DNA of 12,754 nucleotides from CAYYYA01 sp964487895 (GTDB lineage: Bacteria > Patescibacteriota > Patescibacteriia > UBA1558 > 2-01-FULL-52-15), in contig CAZASM010000027.1 of the NCBI GenBank assembly GCA_964487895.1, positions 1 through 12,754 of the forward strand. Direction: 5' to 3'. The notes beneath the pieces were generated by a model. The model was not told the DNA's origin. It saw only the letters and a program-made list of their open reading frames with translations, and ran no database searches. Each line of letters opens with the position of its first letter. Positions within the stretch are counted from its first letter, which is position 1. The translations under genes were made by a program, and so were the position numbers. This document shows, one piece after another, positions 11,780 to 12,754 of the stretch.

Positions 11780-11838
11780 GCGTCGAGCTGAGCTCGACGC
11801 AATCGAGTCCTGCTAGCAGGACTCCTGCCCTCTGGGCA
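11780..11838. repeat. Cluster of three short-loop palindromes
   Basis: GCGTCGAGC-TGA-GCTCGACGC (11780-11800), a perfect 20-base palindrome at 11805-11824 centred on CTAG, and TGCCC-TCT-GGGCA (11826-11838) follow one another. GCAGG (11816-11820) can also pair with CCTGC (11824-11828), so the last two compete. The GCTGAGC centre of the first is the reverse complement of the GCTCAGC core next to tRNA-Leu. No coding potential is seen here. Confidence 0.8.
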
Positions 11839-11859
11839 TACAACGTCGAGTTAATAAAC

Positions 11860-11883
11860 AAAAAAGAACCTTTTTGAGGTTCT
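11860..11883 (-). terminator. Terminator of the C-terminal minus-strand gene
   Basis: On the minus strand AGAACCT (11883-11877) pairs with AGGTTCT (11871-11865) around CAAAA, followed by T's (11864-11860). It lies about 48 bases after the stop codon of the gene at 11931. Confidence 0.88.
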
Positions 11884-11930
11884 AATTTGATCTCCATGAC
11901 AGTTAAGGGAACTTTTATTTAGAATTTAAT

Positions 11931-12754
11931 TTAATAATCCAAAAGTTCGTCTAGTTCCGCTTGAGAAATAAGACCAAGCCTTTTATACTCATAGGTCTGT
12001 CCTACAGCTTCACCTAAATGATGGGCTCTATTGCTCCGTCTAAGATAATCTTCACTGCTCGTATCAGCATTTACTTCTACGCCCTTACTTTTGTACCATT
12101 CAACATTTCTCTTGGCAATTTCCACGAGTTGGTCGTGAGAAATTATACCCGCCTCAGCAAAAGCTCCTAAATCTCTAGGGGTAAATCTATTTCCCGTCAC
12201 TGTAAAGTTATGTTGTGAAGAATGCTCCATTTGTCTAGTAAGAGCCATTTTTAAATCTTCAGGATAAATATGTTGCCGCAAAAGCGCTCCTTTGATCTCA
12301 AGAGAACCGACATCAGCTCTGAGTATTTGCGCAGAATATGCTGCTGCTAATTCCGAATCTTTTTCACCTAGTGATCTCAACTTACCTGCGACAGTTTCAA
12401 CTTCTTGCTGAATACGCGTAGACCATGCAGGATCCTGTTGCAACTTTTTGATAGCAGAAGGACTAAATACATCAAGAATCTCTCTGTCAGGTCTAATATT
12501 TCCGTTATCTTTTAAGTAGTCACCAACTTCTTCAGGTTTAAGAAGTCCCTTTTCTACAAGTATACTTAATTTCCTTGCTCCGATTCTTTTTTCTTTTTCA
12601 CCTCGAAGACCAGTTAAAAATTTTTCTTTAGTCGCATCATCCAAGGAATCAAGATTATCCATATCAACAGTGACAAGCTCCAAGCCATCTTCACCTTTAA
12701 CTCGAACTGAAAAACTGGATTGTTCCAGTGACGCTGTTTTCTCATACTCGACCC
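11931..12754 (-). CDS. Unrecognised helical-repeat protein, 5' end outside the window
   Basis: The reading frame stays open to the window edge with no convincing start; the first candidate (TTG at 12683) lacks a ribosome site, and 23 sense codons precede it, so at least 274 residues are seen. The protein is soluble, charged and predicted almost all helical, with no signal peptide or membrane segment in the visible part and no cysteine. A short motif recurs: EKGLLKPEEVGDYL early, RQHIYPEDLKMAL in the middle, EAGIISHDQLVEIA later and RLGLISQAELDELL at the very end, i.e. G-[LI]-[LI]-x-x-[ED]-[EQ]-[LV]. This looks like a divergent helical repeat, possibly for protein binding. I do not recognise the family. 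A good terminator follows. Confidence 0.75.
   Translation of the reverse strand, partial: VEYEKTASLEQSSFSVRVKGEDGLELVTVDMDNLDSLDDATKEKFLTGLRGEKEKRIGARKLSILVEKGLLKPEEVGDYLKDNGNIRPDREILDVFSPSAIKKLQQDPAWSTRIQQEVETVAGKLRSLGEKDSELAAAYSAQILRADVGSLEIKGALLRQHIYPEDLKMALTRQMEHSSQHNFTVTGNRFTPRDLGAFAEAGIISHDQLVEIAKRNVEWYKSKGVEVNADTSSEDYLRRSNRAHHLGEAVGQTYEYKRLGLISQAELDELLDY

Noticed and set aside
11804..11812. CGAGTCCTG identical to part of the tRNA-Leu T arm, a possible attachment-site remnant
   Set aside because: Only nine bases, and explained by the perfect palindrome at 11805-11824.

Overview
The window looks like a piece of chromosome from an uncultivated bacterium, most likely of the Patescibacteria (CPR) type. 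That placement is an inference. It rests on family content (Memo/CapA-like fusion, DUF5667 anti-sigma-like protein, EndoQ, Cdd1), on many small proteins with single membrane anchors, on AT-rich background genes, and on core genes that start without a Shine-Dalgarno site. No 16S gene or phylogenetic marker set is present to prove it.

Layout. 1-1060: a G+C-rich secreted NHL beta-propeller gene with its own ribosome binding site and a strong hairpin behind it. 1098-1608: a small membrane-anchored protein and tRNA-Arg(UCG), both on the minus strand. 1693-4975: two envelope proteins on the plus strand, a Memo/CapA-like fusion that has lost key active-site residues and an anchored protein with a conserved uncharacterised C-terminal domain. 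5019-6941: housekeeping genes, namely an RluA-family pseudouridine synthase overlapping guanylate kinase, then ribosomal protein L19 from its own promoter. 6947-7226: a tRNA-Leu(GAG) gene surrounded by palindromes, with a copied 5' tRNA fragment upstream. 7240-8012: a G+C-rich gene for a protein with fifteen glycines spaced exactly every fourth residue. 8034-9576: an ECF sigma factor overlapping its probable membrane anti-sigma/sensor partner. 9642-9979: a 30-residue lysine-rich, histone-tail-like peptide with a strong promoter, a structured leader and a full-length Shine-Dalgarno site. 10031-11281 (minus): an EndoQ-family DNA repair nuclease. 11297-11838: repeats and palindromes around a small Cdd1 helix-hairpin-helix gene whose last codons come from a repeat. 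11931-12754 (minus): an unrecognised helical protein cut by the window edge.

Two expression styles coexist. Several genes (1708, 5054, 8034, 11736 and nearly so 11281) have an extended -10 box, TGC-TANNNT, ending only 6 to 10 bases before the ATG, so their mRNAs should be leaderless or almost so. Three others (48, 7367, 9777) have real leaders and Shine-Dalgarno sites; two of these are G+C-rich and look transferred, and the third is the basic micropeptide. The most unusual items are the GX3 glycine-ladder protein, the 30-residue basic peptide with its leader, the degenerate Memo-CapA fusion, and the palindrome-interrupted tRNA-Leu fragment.
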